A stretch of 64,000 nucleotides of DNA from Methylobacterium sp. AMS5 (GTDB lineage: Bacteria; Pseudomonadota; Alphaproteobacteria; Rhizobiales; Beijerinckiaceae): contig NZ_CP006992.1 in the NCBI RefSeq assembly GCF_001542815.1, positions 4,407,501 to 4,471,500 of the forward strand, written 5' to 3'. This document shows positions 1-7,434 of this stretch, in pieces. How positions within the stretch are numbered: position 1 is the first letter of the stretch; each line of letters starts with the position of its first letter. The notes beneath the pieces were generated by a model that did no database searches, was not told the origin of the DNA, and saw nothing but the letters and a program-made list of their open reading frames with translations. The position numbers and the translations under genes were made by a program.

Positions 1-2
1 CC

Positions 3-164
3 GAGGCTTGCGCCGAGGTCGAACTGCTCGTCCCCGAGGACGGGGTCTCGCCGGGTCAGGCCTGCGTGATCTACGCCGACGACGGCCCGCGCGCGCAGGT
101 GCTCGGCGGCGGCACCATCCGGCGCATCGGCGCGTTGCAGGCAGGCGCCGCCGAGGCCGCCTGA
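3..164 (+). CDS. mnmA: MnmA tRNA 2-thiouridylase, C-terminal end (partial)
   Basis: This is the last 53 codons of a gene that enters from the left edge. The reading frame ends in a TGA and contains a GQACVIY segment followed by a VLGGGTI segment, which is the usual C-terminal beta-barrel signature of tRNA-specific 2-thiouridylase MnmA (TrmU). That enzyme thiolates U34 of Lys, Glu and Gln tRNAs using ATP and a sulfur relay. The catalytic cysteines and PP-loop lie outside the window, so only the C-terminal domain supports the call. The residues after the last strand are Ala-rich and of no recognisable function. Confidence 0.75.
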   Translation, partial: EACAEVELLVPEDGVSPGQACVIYADDGPRAQVLGGGTIRRIGALQAGAAEAA

Positions 165-208
165 TGGGGGTGCTTCGCGCCGGGCTGATCTCGGTTTTCC
201 CAGATCCC

Positions 209-231
209 GCGATCGCTCTTCGGGCGATCGC
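209..231. repeat. Perfect 8-bp inverted repeat downstream of mnmA
   Basis: GCGATCGC occurs twice, separated by 7 nt (TCTTCGG), so an 8-bp stem can form about 45 nt after the mnmA stop. No T-run follows, so a simple intrinsic terminator is not supported; it could be a 3' stabilising hairpin. Each arm is itself a palindrome. Confidence 0.45.
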
Positions 232-417
232 ACCGCTCGGCAGGCGTGAAGAGCGCCCGCGAAGCGGCCTCGGCCACACCGAGGCGTCTCGATCGTCGTC
301 CCGAAAGGTCGCTGCCGGCTTTCGGAAAAGACGATGCGAAATGAGATGGCGAGAGCCCAAGCCGCGGAGGCGGCTGCCGGCGCGTGAGGCCGGAAGTCAT
401 GAGAGGGTGACAGTGAG

Positions 418-1074
418 ATGCTGAGCGAGCGGGTGCCCGAGGCCGGGCCCACCACCGAGCTGATGCGCAAGGCCTATGCCCGCTGGGCGCCGGTCTACGA
501 TGTGGTCTACGACAAGCTCACCGAGCCGGCCGCCCGCGCCGCCGTCGAGGCGGCCGTCGCCCACGGGCCGCGGGTGCTGGAGGCCGGCGTCGGCACCGGC
601 CTGTCGCTCGGCTACTATCCCCGCGACAGCTTCGTCTGCGGCGTCGATCTCTCCGAGGACATGCTCAAGCGCGCCCGCGGCAAGGTCCGCCGCAAGGGGC
701 TGACCCACGTGAAGGGCCTCCAGGTCATGGACGTGTGCCGCCTCGGCTACGCCGATGCGAGCTTCGACGCCGTGGTGGCGCAGTTCCTCATCACCCTGGT
801 GCCGAACCCGGAAGCCGCGCTCTCCGAGTTCCTGCGGGTGGTGCGCCCCGGCGGCGGCATCGTGCTCGCCAACCATTTCGGTCAGTCGAACGGGCCGGTG
901 GCGCGGGTCGAGGAGATCGTCGCGCCGCTCTGCACCAAGATCGGCTGGTCCTCGGACTTCAAGGCGACCCGGATCGAGGCCTGGGCCCAGCGCAACGGCG
1001 TCGAGGTCGTCGGCCTCGCGCCGACCTTCCCCGGCGGCTTCTTCAAGATCCTGCGCATGCGTAAGCGGGGCTGA
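418..1074 (+). CDS. pmtA: Class I SAM methyltransferase, PmtA-like phosphatidylethanolamine N-methyltransferase
   Basis: A 218-residue soluble methyltransferase. The N-terminal AYARWAPVYD segment, motif I LEAGVGTGLSLGYYP (about residues 59-73) and the GVDLSEDMLKRA segment resemble the Rhodobacter-type PmtA family, which methylates phosphatidylethanolamine to phosphatidylcholine with S-adenosylmethionine. A later VVRPGGGIVLANHFG stretch is the usual post-motif III strand. The ATG at 418 follows a GAGAGG-like Shine-Dalgarno. The next gene, a membrane protein, starts 38 bp downstream and may be cotranscribed. Other small-molecule methyltransferases share the fold, so lipid specificity is inferred from the N-terminal motif. 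Confidence 0.72.
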   Translation: MLSERVPEAGPTTELMRKAYARWAPVYDVVYDKLTEPAARAAVEAAVAHGPRVLEAGVGTGLSLGYYPRDSFVCGVDLSEDMLKRARGKVRRKGLTHVKGLQVMDVCRLGYADASFDAVVAQFLITLVPNPEAALSEFLRVVRPGGGIVLANHFGQSNGPVARVEEIVAPLCTKIGWSSDFKATRIEAWAQRNGVEVVGLAPTFPGGFFKILRMRKRG

Positions 1075-1112
1075 GGACGGACACGCGACATCCGTCCGGC
1101 GGAGGCAGGCCG

Positions 1113-1949
1113 ATGACGTCACGGGACGGGGAGGGCGATCGACGCGACGGCGCGGCGAACCGGCCGGATCCTGCGGCCGGGCCGCCGGGGCCGCGCCGGC
1201 CCTGGCTGCGCTGGCTCCCGCTCCTGGCGCTGGCCCTGCTCTCCGTCGGCATCCTCGCCTCGGGGGGGGGGCGCTTCCTCGATCTCGACCGGCTCTCCGA
1301 GTCGCGGGTCTGGCTTCAGGCGCTCATCGCCGAGGACCGGGTGCGGGCGATCGCGCTGGCCTGCCTCGCCTATGTCGGCTCCGTGGTGGTCTCGCTGCCG
1401 GCGACGCTGGTGCTCACGGTGCTGGCCGGGCTGCTGTTCGGCCCCGTGACGGGCGCCTTGATCGCCATCGCCTCGTCCACGACGGGGGCGGCCATCGTGT
1501 TCTCGGTCGGGCGCTACGCCGCCGGCGACCTGATCCGGCGCAAGGCCGGCCCGCGGGTCGGCCGCTTCGCCGACGGGTTTCGCCGCGATGGCTTCGGCTA
1601 CATCCTGATCCTGCGGCTCCTGCCGATCTTCCCCTACTGGATCACCAACCTCGCCCCGGCCGCCTTCGGCGTGCCGCTTCGCACCTTCGCGCTCGCCACC
1701 CTGCTCGGCCTGACCCCGGGGGCCTTCATCTATGCCGGTCTCGGTGCCGGCCTCGAAGATCTGCTGGCCACGCGCGACGAAGTGAAGGCGGCCTGTCTCG
1801 CGGCTGGGGGGGCGGATTGCGCGAAGGGCATCGATCTGCGCGCGCTGGTGACGCCCGGCATGGTGGCCGCGCTGGCGGCGCTGGCAGGATTTGCTCTTTT
1901 GACGGTTTATCTGCGCCGACGGCTTGAGCGGCGGACGCTTCGCGCATAA
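1113..1949 (+). CDS. TVP38/TMEM64 (SNARE-associated/DedA-like) membrane protein
   Basis: A 278-residue inner-membrane protein. A charged, Pro-rich N-terminus of about 30 residues precedes a transmembrane helix. The core contains the family pattern: a long hydrophobic segment ending LAGLLFGPVTGALIAIASSTTGA, then FSVGRYAAGD, then the re-entrant-loop segment LRLLPIFPYWITN, and a final helix. TVP38/TMEM64 and DedA proteins are linked to lipid scrambling and undecaprenyl-phosphate recycling in other organisms; the substrate here is unknown. It follows the pmtA-like gene by 38 bp, suggesting a lipid-related unit. A run of nine G lies in frame near 1263. Confidence 0.78.
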   Translation: MTSRDGEGDRRDGAANRPDPAAGPPGPRRPWLRWLPLLALALLSVGILASGGGRFLDLDRLSESRVWLQALIAEDRVRAIALACLAYVGSVVVSLPATLVLTVLAGLLFGPVTGALIAIASSTTGAAIVFSVGRYAAGDLIRRKAGPRVGRFADGFRRDGFGYILILRLLPIFPYWITNLAPAAFGVPLRTFALATLLGLTPGAFIYAGLGAGLEDLLATRDEVKAACLAAGGADCAKGIDLRALVTPGMVAALAALAGFALLTVYLRRRLERRTLRA

Positions 1950-2121
1950 GACTTGCGCACAAGCGAATGGCGCGTTGCCGGACTGACGTGCAACCTGACC
2001 GGCACAGGGGGAGCCGGGACAGGAACGCGCCCTTCGCGCCGCGATTGACCGACACAACGACGGGTGACGCTTGAGACGGCCCCGCCTTCCGTTCCCCGGC
2101 CGGCAGCCCGAGCCGGCGGAC

Positions 2122-3606
2122 ATGGCGCAGAATGAACTGGCGGCGATCGCTGCCCTGCCATGGCACAGCGGGGCAGCGACCGCGACCGCGCGGTCGCCCG
2201 GCCGGCTCGGCCTGTCCGGCCGCCTGTTCCTGCTGACGGTCGCCTTCGTCGTCCTGGCCGAGATCCTGATCTACGTTCCGGCAGTGGCGACCTACCGGAT
2301 GTCGCGGCTCTCCGACCGCGTCGCGGCGGCGCGGGTCGCCGCCCTCGTGCTGAACGCCGCCCCCGAGGGGCAGGTCCCCGACGAGACCGCTCGGCGCCTG
2401 CTCATGGGGGTCGGCGCCCGCGCCATCGCCGTGCGGGTCGGCGAGACGTGGCGTTACCTCACCGATGGACCGGCGCCGTCCGCCGTCGCCGAGACCGTGG
2501 ATCTGCGCGAGCGACGCCTGACGGGCTCGGTCGGCGGCGCCTTCCGGACGTTGTTCCTTCCCACCGAAGCGCCGATCCGGGCGATCGGACCCGGCCAGGA
2601 CGGCTTCGACGCCGTCGAGGTTCTGCTCGACGAGGGGCCTCTGCGGGCGGCCCTGGCCGATTTCTCGCTCCGGCTGCTCGTCGCCTGCCTCATCATCGCG
2701 GCCCTGGCGGCCGGGCTCGTGTTCTTCGTGCTTCAGCGGGCGATCGTGCGGCCGGTGGTCCGGCTCGCCCGCGACATCGCCGCCTTCGCCGACGACCCCG
2801 AGCGGACCGACCGGGTTGCCCGGCGCTCGGCGCGCACCGACGAGATCGGCGAGGCGGAGAACGCGCTCGCCCGGATGCAGGTGGCGCTTGGCGGCGAGCT
2901 GCGCCAGCGGCGGCGGCTGGCCGAGCTCGGCCTCTCGGTGAGCAAGATCAACCACGAATTGCGCAATCTGCTGACCACCGCCCAGCTTCTCGGTGACCGC
3001 CTGGAAAGCGTCTCCGATCCCCTGGTGCAGCGCGTCGCGCCGCGCCTCGTGGAGACCCTCGACCGGGCGATCCGCTTCTGCGAGGCGACGCTCGCCTATG
3101 GCCGCGCCACGGAGCCGAACCCGCAGCGGCGCATGGTGGCGCTCGGCCCTCTGCTCGAGGAACTGACCGACCTCGCCGACCTGATGCCGGCGGCCCGCAT
3201 CCGCGTGGAGGTGCGCGCGGCGCCGGATCTCGAGATCGACGTCGATCCCGAACAGCTCCTGCGGGCGCTGACCAACCTCGTGCGCAACGCGGTCCAGGCC
3301 CATGCCGCTGCCAAGACCGCGGACGGCACCGTGCTGATCGAGGGGGTCCGGAGCGGCGCGCTCGGCTCGGGCTCGGTCACGGTCCTCGTGACCGACAACG
3401 GACCCGGCGTGCCCGAGCGGGCCAAGGCGAACCTGTTCGCCGCCTTCCAGGGCTCGACCCGGGCCGGCGGCACGGGCCTCGGCCTCGCCATCGCCTCGGA
3501 GCTGGTGCGCCTCAACGGCGGAACGCTCTGCCTCGACGAGACGACGGACGGCGCGCGCTTCCGCATCGTCATCCCGGACCGCGCCGCGGGGGTGAAGGCG
3601 GCCTGA
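2122..3606 (+). CDS. Membrane sensor histidine kinase (HAMP, HisKA, HATPase)
   Basis: A 494-residue sensor kinase. Two transmembrane helices flank a periplasmic region of about 140 residues with no recognised fold. A HAMP linker follows (IVRPVVRLARDIAAFADD), then the phosphoacceptor box KINHELRNLL, the N-box LTNLVRNAVQAH, the G1 box VTDNGPGVPE and the G2 box GTGLGLAIASELV. There is no response regulator next to it, so it is an orphan kinase here. The start is uncertain: ATG at 2122 has no good Shine-Dalgarno, and a TTG at 2071 would add 17 residues. The ligand is unknown. Confidence 0.82.
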   Translation: MAQNELAAIAALPWHSGAATATARSPGRLGLSGRLFLLTVAFVVLAEILIYVPAVATYRMSRLSDRVAAARVAALVLNAAPEGQVPDETARRLLMGVGARAIAVRVGETWRYLTDGPAPSAVAETVDLRERRLTGSVGGAFRTLFLPTEAPIRAIGPGQDGFDAVEVLLDEGPLRAALADFSLRLLVACLIIAALAAGLVFFVLQRAIVRPVVRLARDIAAFADDPERTDRVARRSARTDEIGEAENALARMQVALGGELRQRRRLAELGLSVSKINHELRNLLTTAQLLGDRLESVSDPLVQRVAPRLVETLDRAIRFCEATLAYGRATEPNPQRRMVALGPLLEELTDLADLMPAARIRVEVRAAPDLEIDVDPEQLLRALTNLVRNAVQAHAAAKTADGTVLIEGVRSGALGSGSVTVLVTDNGPGVPERAKANLFAAFQGSTRAGGTGLGLAIASELVRLNGGTLCLDETTDGARFRIVIPDRAAGVKAA

Positions 3607-3643
3607 AGGCCGCCTTCCGAAGTGTCCGCGGATGGGGCCGCGT

Positions 3644-5221
3644 TCAATGCCCCGCGCCGGCCGGTGCCGCGGCGCGGGGGCGGCGGATGAGCGGGGTGCC
3701 GCAGGCCATCGCCAGGAACAGCACCGTGAGGACGAGGAACACGTCCTCGAAGCTCATCACCAAGCCTTGAATCCGCACGGTGTTGTTGAGCGCCTTCAGC
3801 GCCATGCCGTTGGCGTCGCCCCCGAACACCTCGAACTGGCGCCGCATGGCGTCGAGGCGCTCCAGCGCGGCGCCGTTGGCCCAGGTGAAGCGCTCGTGCA
3901 GGCGCGCGAGGTGGAAGTCCCAGCGGGCGTTGAGCACCGTGTTGATGAGGGCGAGGCCGACCGCGCCGCCGAGGTTGCGCGTGAGGTTGAACAGGCCCGA
4001 GGCGTTCTTCATCCGCTCCGGCGGCAGGGTGCCGAGCGCGATGTTGTTGATCGGGATCATGCACAGCATCAGGGAGCAGCCCCGCAGCACCTGGGGCCAC
4101 AGCAGCTCGTAGAAATCCCAGTCCTTGGTCAGTCCGGTGACGATCCAGGTGCCGACCGCGAAGCCGGAGAATCCCATCGCCATCATGATGCGCGGATCGA
4201 GCTTGGCCGAGAGCTTTCCGGCGATCGGGGCGGTGGCGAACATGCACAGGCCTGAGACGAACATCGTCTCGCCGATCTGCAGCGCCGAGTAGCCGCGCAC
4301 CCGGGCGAGATAGACCGGGTAGAGGTAGGTCAGGCCGTAGAGGCCGATGCCCATCACGAAGCTGAAGACGCAGCCGGCGGCGAAGTTGCGGTCCGAGAAG
4401 GCGCGCAGGTCGACGATCGGCTGGCGCGCGGTGAAGACGCGGGCGAAGAAGGCCAAGCCCGACACGGCGCAGACGATGGCGCAGACGAACACCGCCTCGT
4501 CCTGCAGCCAGTCGTGGTTCGGCCCCTCCTCCAGCACGTATTCGAGGCAGCCGAGGAAGCCCGCCATGAAGGCGAGCCCGGCCCAGTCGAAGGACTTGAG
4601 CAGGTCGAAATTCGGCCGGTCGAAATCGATCAGGAGGAAGGTCGAGATCGTGACGAAGATGCCCGGCACGATGTTGATGAGGAACAGCCAGTGCCAGGAG
4701 AACAGGTCGGTGAGGTAGCCGCCGATGGTCGGGCCGATGGTGGGGGCCAGCGTCGCCACGAGGCCGATCATCGGCGAGACGATCGAGCGCTTCGAGGGCG
4801 GAAAGATCGTGAAGGCCGCAGCGAACACGGTCGGGATCATGCCGCCGCCGATGAAGCCCTGGAGCGCGCGCCAGACGATCATCTCGCCGATCGACGAGGA
4901 GGTGGCGCACATCAGGCTCATCAGCGTGAAGCCGGCCGCCGAGACCGAGAACATCCAGCGCGTCGAGAGCACCCGCGACAGGGTGCCCGAGAGCGGGATC
5001 GAGATGACCTCGGCGATGAGGTAGCTCGTCTGCACCCAGGGGATCTCGTCGCCGGAGGCCGAGAGGCCGGCCTGGATCTCGTTGAGCGAGGCCGAGACGA
5101 TCTGGATGTCGAGGATCGCCATGAACATCCCGAACACCATGCACAGGAACGCCACCATGCGGCGGCGGTCGATGGGCGGGTCGGCGGCAGGGCTTGCGGC
5201 GAGGGTCGCGCTGGCGGCCAT
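3644..5221 (-). CDS. DHA2-family MFS multidrug efflux permease (EmrB type)
   Basis: A 525-residue permease with about 14 predicted transmembrane helices. Motif C/A-like segments are visible: FMAILDIQIVSASLNEIQ in helix 1, WVQTSYLIAEVISIPLSG in helix 2 and the LAPTIGPTIGGYLTD antiporter motif in helix 5. EmrB/QacA proteins export drugs by proton antiport, and with an HlyD/EmrA partner can reach across the periplasm. The upstream gene on the same strand is such a partner, separated by 197 bp containing a palindromic repeat. The start ATG at 5221 follows a CCGAGG-like ribosome site. Regulation is probably by the TetR protein divergent from the partner gene. Confidence 0.88.
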   Translation of the reverse strand: MAASATLAASPAADPPIDRRRMVAFLCMVFGMFMAILDIQIVSASLNEIQAGLSASGDEIPWVQTSYLIAEVISIPLSGTLSRVLSTRWMFSVSAAGFTLMSLMCATSSSIGEMIVWRALQGFIGGGMIPTVFAAAFTIFPPSKRSIVSPMIGLVATLAPTIGPTIGGYLTDLFSWHWLFLINIVPGIFVTISTFLLIDFDRPNFDLLKSFDWAGLAFMAGFLGCLEYVLEEGPNHDWLQDEAVFVCAIVCAVSGLAFFARVFTARQPIVDLRAFSDRNFAAGCVFSFVMGIGLYGLTYLYPVYLARVRGYSALQIGETMFVSGLCMFATAPIAGKLSAKLDPRIMMAMGFSGFAVGTWIVTGLTKDWDFYELLWPQVLRGCSLMLCMIPINNIALGTLPPERMKNASGLFNLTRNLGGAVGLALINTVLNARWDFHLARLHERFTWANGAALERLDAMRRQFEVFGGDANGMALKALNNTVRIQGLVMSFEDVFLVLTVLFLAMACGTPLIRRPRAAAPAGAGH

Positions 5222-5264
5222 GGGGCGCCTCGGAAAGTCTTGAATGCGATTGATCCCCTCCTCA

Positions 5265-5378
5265 CCCTCATCCTGAGGTGCCTCCGCGAAGTGGAGGCCT
5301 CGAAGGGTGTTCCAGGGATCGTGCGGGAACTGGAGGATCCTTCGAAGGCCCGCTGACGCGGGCAGCTCAGGATGAGGG
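5265..5378. repeat. Dispersed ~113-bp palindromic intergenic repeat, copy A
   Basis: A 114-bp element bounded by perfect 13-bp terminal inverted repeats (CCCTCATCCTGAG at 5265-5277, CTCAGGATGAGGG at 5366-5378). It shares the internal words TTCCAGGGATCG and GGAGGATCCTTCGA with copies at 36775-36886 and 47965-48077. It contains smaller hairpins inside. It sits between the efflux permease and its HlyD partner, so it would be transcribed within their message and may act as an mRNA processing or attenuation element. Confidence 0.85.
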
Positions 5379-5418
5379 GTTCGGCAGGATCGAAGGCCTT
5401 GTTCGGCTGGCCAAAGTC

Positions 5419-6627
5419 TCAGGGCCGGGCGGCGAGCCGTTGCACCGGCGCGTCGGCGCCCTCGCGGGTATCGACCCTCACCACGACCGAGAGGCCGGGG
5501 CGCAGCAGGCCCTCGCGGGCGAGATCCTCGGGCACGTGGACGCGCACGGGCAGGCGCTGGACGATCTTGGTGAAGTTGCCGGTGGCGTTGTCCGGCGGCA
5601 GCAGGCTGAAGACCGAGCCGGAGGCGGGCGAGAGCGATTCCACCGTGCCGACGATGTCGCGGTCGGGATAGGCGTCCACGTGGATGTGGACCTCCTGGCC
5701 GGGCCGGACGCGGGCGAGCTGCGTCTCCTTGAAGTTCGCATCGACCCGCACGCTCTGCAGCGGCACCAGGGCGGCGATGCGCGAGCCGGGGGAGACGTAG
5801 GCGCCGGCCTCCACGGCCTTGTTGCCGACGACGCCGTCGAAGGGCGCGCGGATCACCGCGAAGTCGAGGTCGCGCCGGGCACGGTCGACGGCCGTGCGCA
5901 ACTCCGCGGCGAGGTTTTCCGCCTCGCGCGTCTGCGCCCGCAGCACCTCGACATTGGCCCGCGCGGCGACGAGGGCGGCCTCGGCCGACTTCACCGCCGC
6001 CCCGGTGCGGTCGCGGTCGGCCTTGGCCTGATCGAGACGGGATTTCGCGACGAAATCGGCCTGCATCCCCGTGGCGCGGGCGTAGTCGGCGCCGGCTCGC
6101 ACGGCGTCGGCCTTCGCGGCCTCGATCTGCGCCGCGCTCTGAAGCACCTGCGCCTGCGCCGCCTCGGCCTGCCGGCCGACGCGGGTAATGGTGCTCTCCT
6201 GCGTGGCGAGCTTGTCCTCCGCGGCCTTCAGGGCGAGGCGATAATCGCCGTCGTCGAGCCGGGCGATCACGTCGCCCCGCTTCACCGCCTGCCCGTTCAC
6301 CACGGGCACCGCCGCGAGATAGCCCGACACCTTGGCGGCCAGAACCGAGATGTCCGCCTGCACGTAGGCGTCGTCGGTGCTGACGAAAAAGCGCCCGACC
6401 GTCCACCAGTCCCAGCCGGCATAGGCGCCGCCGCCGAGCGCCGCGCACAGCACGAGGCCCAGCACCGCCCGCCGCAGCGGACGCCGGGGTTTGGCGGGGG
6501 AGGGCGGCACCGGCTCGGCGACGACCGGGGCGGGTCGCAAGGCCGCTGCCCGGCCGGCCTCGGCCCGCTCCTCCTCGGCCGTCTCAAGGGCGGCCTCGGA
6601 GCGGCCGGCATCCTCACGCAGCGACAT
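5419..6627 (-). CDS. HlyD/EmrA-family membrane-fusion protein
   Basis: A 402-residue periplasmic adaptor. An N-terminal cytoplasmic stretch of about 45 residues precedes one transmembrane helix, then FVSTDDAYVQADI, the hallmark EmrA segment. A biotinyl-lipoyl hybrid half-motif (VPVVNGQAVKRGDVIARLDDGDY), a long alpha-hairpin coiled coil and the return half-motif (VIRAPFDGVVGNKAVEAGAYVSPG) follow. It would dock to the downstream EmrB-type permease. The ATG at 6627 was chosen because ATGs further upstream (6636, 6645, 6669) approach or enter the operator at 6650-6668. Confidence 0.87.
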   Translation of the reverse strand: MSLREDAGRSEAALETAEEERAEAGRAAALRPAPVVAEPVPPSPAKPRRPLRRAVLGLVLCAALGGGAYAGWDWWTVGRFFVSTDDAYVQADISVLAAKVSGYLAAVPVVNGQAVKRGDVIARLDDGDYRLALKAAEDKLATQESTITRVGRQAEAAQAQVLQSAAQIEAAKADAVRAGADYARATGMQADFVAKSRLDQAKADRDRTGAAVKSAEAALVAARANVEVLRAQTREAENLAAELRTAVDRARRDLDFAVIRAPFDGVVGNKAVEAGAYVSPGSRIAALVPLQSVRVDANFKETQLARVRPGQEVHIHVDAYPDRDIVGTVESLSPASGSVFSLLPPDNATGNFTKIVQRLPVRVHVPEDLAREGLLRPGLSVVVRVDTREGADAPVQRLAARP

Positions 6628-6649
6628 GGCTGACATCCCAGACATGTAT

Positions 6650-6668
6650 TGACCGAACCGTTCGGTCA
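6650..6668. promoter_or_regulatory. TetR-type operator 1 (perfect palindrome)
   Basis: TGACCGAACCGTTCGGTCA is a perfect 9+1+9 palindrome, 22 bp upstream of the HlyD start. A second near-identical site lies at 6717-6735. Position between divergent efflux and tetR genes makes it the likely binding site of the adjacent TetR regulator; this is inferred, not shown. Confidence 0.75.
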
Positions 6669-6716
6669 TTCGTCGGGCCGAGTTGACGCCGCCCTCATTG
6701 GAGAGCTAGCTAGCAC

Positions 6717-6735
6717 TGACTGAACGGTTCGGTCA
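6717..6735. promoter_or_regulatory. TetR-type operator 2 (palindrome, one mismatch)
   Basis: TGACTGAACGGTTCGGTCA matches operator 1 in its arms with one mismatch, 32 bp before the tetR start. The two operator centres are 67 bp apart. It is placed to give autoregulation of tetR while operator 1 controls the efflux operon. Confidence 0.75.
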
Positions 6736-6767
6736 ATGCGGGCGAGTTGGGGTAAGCGGGTCAGGCC

Positions 6768-7430
6768 ATGGTGGGTGCGGCGACACAGGAACGGGGGCCG
6801 GTAGCCCCGCAAGCAACCTCATCGGGCGAGAGCGACAAGCGCCGGCAGATCCTGGAGGGCGCGCGTCAGGTGTTCATGGCCTCCGGCTTCGACGGGGCCA
6901 GCATGGGCGAGATCGCCAAGACCGCGAACGTCTCGAAGGGTACGCTCTACGTCTACTTCGACAGCAAGGAAGCCCTGTTCGAGGCCCTGACCACCGAGGC
7001 GAAGGCGGGTTTGGCCGAGAACCTGTTCCGGCTCGACGAGGACGACCCGGATGTCCGCGCCGTGCTGACCCGGCTCGGCACCAGCTATCTCACGATGATG
7101 GCGCGGCCGGAGCACGTCTCGATCATCCGCATGGTGATCGGCGCCTGCGAGAAATTTCCCCGGTTCGGGCAAGCCTTCTACGAGGCCGGTCCCGCCTGCG
7201 GGGTCGGGCGGCTCAAGGCCTATCTCGATGCCCAGGTCTCGGCCGGGCGCCTCTCCGTCGCCGACACCGATCTCGCCGCCAAGCACTTCCTCCAGCTCTG
7301 CCAGGCCGGGATGCTGACGCGCCTGCTGTTCAATGCGGGCGCGGCACCGGACGAGGCCGAGATCCGGCACCGGGTCGCGGAAGCCGTTCGCGTCTTCTAC
7401 GCGGGCTACGGACCGTCCACGGCGGGGTGA
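6768..7430 (+). CDS. TetR/AcrR-family transcriptional repressor of the efflux pair
   Basis: A 220-residue regulator. After a 24-residue tail, the helix-turn-helix reads RRQILEGARQVFMASGFDGASMGEIAKTANVSKGTLYVYF followed by the usual SKEALFEAL. The C-terminal part resembles the TetR_C domain seen in AcrR-like repressors (LGTSYLTMMARPEHVSIIRMV). It is divergent from the hlyD/emrB-like genes, with two palindromic operators between them, so it most likely represses both and is released by an efflux substrate. The ligand is unknown. The next gene is convergent and ends 5 bp away. Confidence 0.88.
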   Translation: MVGAATQERGPVAPQATSSGESDKRRQILEGARQVFMASGFDGASMGEIAKTANVSKGTLYVYFDSKEALFEALTTEAKAGLAENLFRLDEDDPDVRAVLTRLGTSYLTMMARPEHVSIIRMVIGACEKFPRFGQAFYEAGPACGVGRLKAYLDAQVSAGRLSVADTDLAAKHFLQLCQAGMLTRLLFNAGAAPDEAEIRHRVAEAVRVFYAGYGPSTAG

Positions 7431-7434
7431 CCGC

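Noticed and set aside
8..424. A 138-codon plus-strand frame at the left edge
   Set aside because: It is an out-of-frame shadow of the mnmA end and has Arg-rich composition typical of GC-driven open frames; no ribosome site or motif was seen.
1726..3303. A 525-codon minus-strand frame opposite the sensor kinase
   Set aside because: It has His/Asp/Gly/Arg-rich antisense composition, while the plus strand encodes clear kinase motifs.
5222..5418. A possible small gene between the efflux genes
   Set aside because: The stretch is largely occupied by the palindromic repeat; short frames inside it lack ribosome sites.
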